Shown: in pieces, positions 6,476 to 7,342 of the stretch
How positions within the stretch are numbered: the stretch's first letter is position 1
Layout of the letters: each line of letters begins with the position of its first letter
Assembly (NCBI GenBank): GCA_905211615.1
Contig: CAJMBB010000095.1
Span: 1-7,342, forward strand
DNA: 7,342 bases
Direction of reading: 5' to 3'
From: an uncultured Collinsella sp.
GTDB lineage: Bacteria > Actinomycetota > Coriobacteriia > Coriobacteriales > Coriobacteriaceae
Made by a program: the position numbers and the translations under genes
The notes under the pieces: generated by a model
The model's input: the letters and a program-made list of their open reading frames with translations, nothing else
Told to the model about the DNA's origin: nothing
Databases searched by the model: none

Positions 6476-7204
6476 TTACTCCTCCGATGCGGTGGACGCG
6501 GTGTCGTCACCTTCGGCACCATCACCGGCAGAAGGCTCGGCCAAGCGGTAGCCCACGCCGCGCACGGTCTCGATGGCACCGGCATGCTCGCCCAGTTTTT
6601 GGCGAAGCGTCTGCACGTGCACGTCAACGGTGCGCGAACCGCCGTCGAAGTCCCAGCCCCACACGCTCTGCAGCAACGACTCGCGGGTAAAGACCACGCC
6701 GGGCTTGCGCATGAGGTACTCGAGCAGGTCGAACTCGCGCAGGGTGAGCTTAAGCGGCTCGCCGGCAACGGTCACCTCGCGATGGCTGGGCGAGAGCACG
6801 ATGTCGCCCACGCTGAGCACATCGCTCGCCTGCTTGACCATGCCGCCGCGACGCAGCAGTGCGCGGCAGCGGCTGGCGAGCTCCATGAGCGAGAAGGGTT
6901 TAGTCAGGTAATCGTCGGCACCGCCATCGAGCGCCATCACCTTGTCGAGCTCGGTATCCTTGGCGGTAAGCATCATGATGGGCACCGTCGCCGTCAGGCG
7001 ATCGGCGCGCAGACGACGCATAATCGCCAAGCCATCGGTATCGGGCAGCATGATATCGAGCAGTACAGCATCGGGCACCCGTCGCGCCACGGCAGCTTTA
7101 AACTCACCATCGCACGAAAAGCCTTCGGCCTCGATCCCCTGCTTGCGCAGTGCATAGACCGTCAAATCCCTGATGTTGTCATCGTCCTCGACGTAATAGA
7201 TCAT
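6476..7204 (-). CDS. phoP: PhoP-type (OmpR family) response regulator
   Basis: This gene encodes a 242-residue DNA-binding regulator. The receiver domain (about 1-118) has the acidic pocket EDDD (6-9), phosphorylation site VLLDIMLP (D50), MMLTAK (T80) and TKPF (K102). The winged-helix domain (about 125-222) has LTLREFDLLEYL and the recognition-helix region GGSRTVDVHVQTLRQKLG (188-205), ending in the wing motif TVRGVGYRL. A short acidic Asp/Glu/Ala/Ser tail of about 20 residues follows and is unusual for the family. The start at 7204 is preferred because AAAGGGG lies 6 nt upstream and the protein then begins MIYYVEDDDNIRDL, as in relatives; an ATG at 7228 has no good site. It pairs with the kinase gene that follows after 3 nt. 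Phosphate-starvation control is inferred from the probable pstB just upstream. Confidence 0.9.
   Translation of the reverse strand: MIYYVEDDDNIRDLTVYALRKQGIEAEGFSCDGEFKAAVARRVPDAVLLDIMLPDTDGLAIMRRLRADRLTATVPIMMLTAKDTELDKVMALDGGADDYLTKPFSLMELASRCRALLRRGGMVKQASDVLSVGDIVLSPSHREVTVAGEPLKLTLREFDLLEYLMRKPGVVFTRESLLQSVWGWDFDGGSRTVDVHVQTLRQKLGEHAGAIETVRGVGYRLAEPSAGDGAEGDDTASTASEE
6479..6485 (-). promoter_or_regulatory. Strong ribosome binding site supporting the kinase GTG start
   Basis: GGAGGAG overlaps the last codons of the regulator gene (Ser-Glu-Glu) and sits 6 nt before the GTG at 6472. It fixes this non-ATG start and suggests coupled translation of regulator and kinase. Confidence 0.7.
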
Positions 7205-7210
7205 GTTGAA

Positions 7211-7217
7211 CCCCTTT
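7211..7217 (-). promoter_or_regulatory. Ribosome binding site deciding the regulator start
   Basis: AAAGGGG lies 6 nt before the ATG at 7204. It falls within the eight extra codons that a start at 7228 would require, so the 242-residue form is favoured. Confidence 0.7.
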
Positions 7218-7244
7218 GCGGCCGGCATGACCGCATCTTAACCC

Positions 7245-7258
7245 TAAAGGTACCTTTA
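7245..7258. promoter_or_regulatory. Perfect 14-bp palindrome ahead of phoP
   Basis: TAAAGGTACCTTTA is a perfect self-complementary sequence in the 64-nt gap between the probable pstB stop and the regulator ATG, about 40 nt upstream of that ATG. It may be an operator for a dimeric protein or a small RNA hairpin (5-bp stem, GTAC loop). The palindrome is seen directly; any role is inference. Confidence 0.35.
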
Positions 7259-7268
7259 CTAGATGGTA

Positions 7269-7342
7269 TCAGCCAAAACGTCCCGTCAAATAAGGCTCTT
7301 CGGTGGTTTCTGTGGGAGAGATTCCGGCATAGGCCCAGCTCA
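7269..7342 (-). CDS. pstB: C-terminal end of a probable phosphate ABC transporter ATPase (PstB), partial
   Basis: Only the last 23 full codons are in the window, ending SPTETTEEPYLTGRFG then TGA. PstB proteins characteristically end in an NPxxxxTExYxxGRFG-like sequence, and this tail fits that pattern (SPTETTEEPYLTGRFG). PstB is the cytoplasmic ATPase of the PstSCAB high-affinity phosphate importer. Its presence directly before a PhoP/PhoR pair, 64 nt upstream on the same strand, is a familiar arrangement. The residues before the tail (SWAYAGI) are not ones I recognise, and a second minus-strand frame is also open here, so the identification rests on a short match. Confidence 0.55.
   Translation of the reverse strand, partial: SWAYAGISPTETTEEPYLTGRFG

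Noticed and set aside
7205..7228. Longer response regulator starting at the ATG at 7228
   Set aside because: No good ribosome binding site precedes it, and the extra residues contain the strong site for the ATG at 7204, where relatives begin.

Overview
The window looks like core chromosome of a moderately GC-rich actinobacterium. Protein style (PhoP/PhoR, a short Wzz-like adaptor, a CpsD kinase, an ElaA-like acetyltransferase) and the AAAGG-type ribosome binding sites suggest Coriobacteriia, most likely Collinsella or a close relative. This placement is recognition from memory, not a search. All genes lie on the minus strand, so transcription runs from high to low coordinates. No tRNA, rRNA, CRISPR array, insertion sequence or phage gene is visible.

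In transcription order the layout is as follows. (1) 7269-7342: the last residues of an upstream gene, probably the phosphate-import ATPase PstB. (2) 6476-7204 and 5048-6472: a PhoP-type response regulator and PhoR-type histidine kinase, 3 nt apart, closed by a probable terminator at about 4980-5022. (3) 4196-4852, 3456-4193 and 2788-3438: a tightly packed polysaccharide-control module made of a Wzz/CapA-like membrane adaptor, a bacterial tyrosine kinase (CpsD/CapB type) and a PHP-family tyrosine phosphatase (CpsB/YwqE type). An ElaA-like GNAT acetyltransferase follows at 2245-2748. (4) A 202-nt spacer holding a repeat-like hairpin cluster, an inverted repeat over a candidate promoter, and a terminator-like hairpin with a T tract. 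(5) 18-2042: complete htpG (Hsp90).

The genes form three functional blocks: phosphate sensing, tyrosine-phosphorylation control of surface polysaccharide chain length or export, and protein quality control. The kinase, adaptor and phosphatase form a complete cycle: the adaptor's cytoplasmic tail should activate the kinase, the kinase autophosphorylates its C-terminal tyrosine cluster, and the phosphatase removes those phosphates. No glycosyltransferase, flippase or polymerase gene lies in the window, so the module appears detached from a polysaccharide locus.

I did not find a clearly new system. The points most worth checking are the terminator-like hairpin in the htpG leader, the altered oligomerisation motif in the kinase, the shortened C-terminus of the phosphatase next to a repeat-like word, and the perfect palindrome ahead of phoP.
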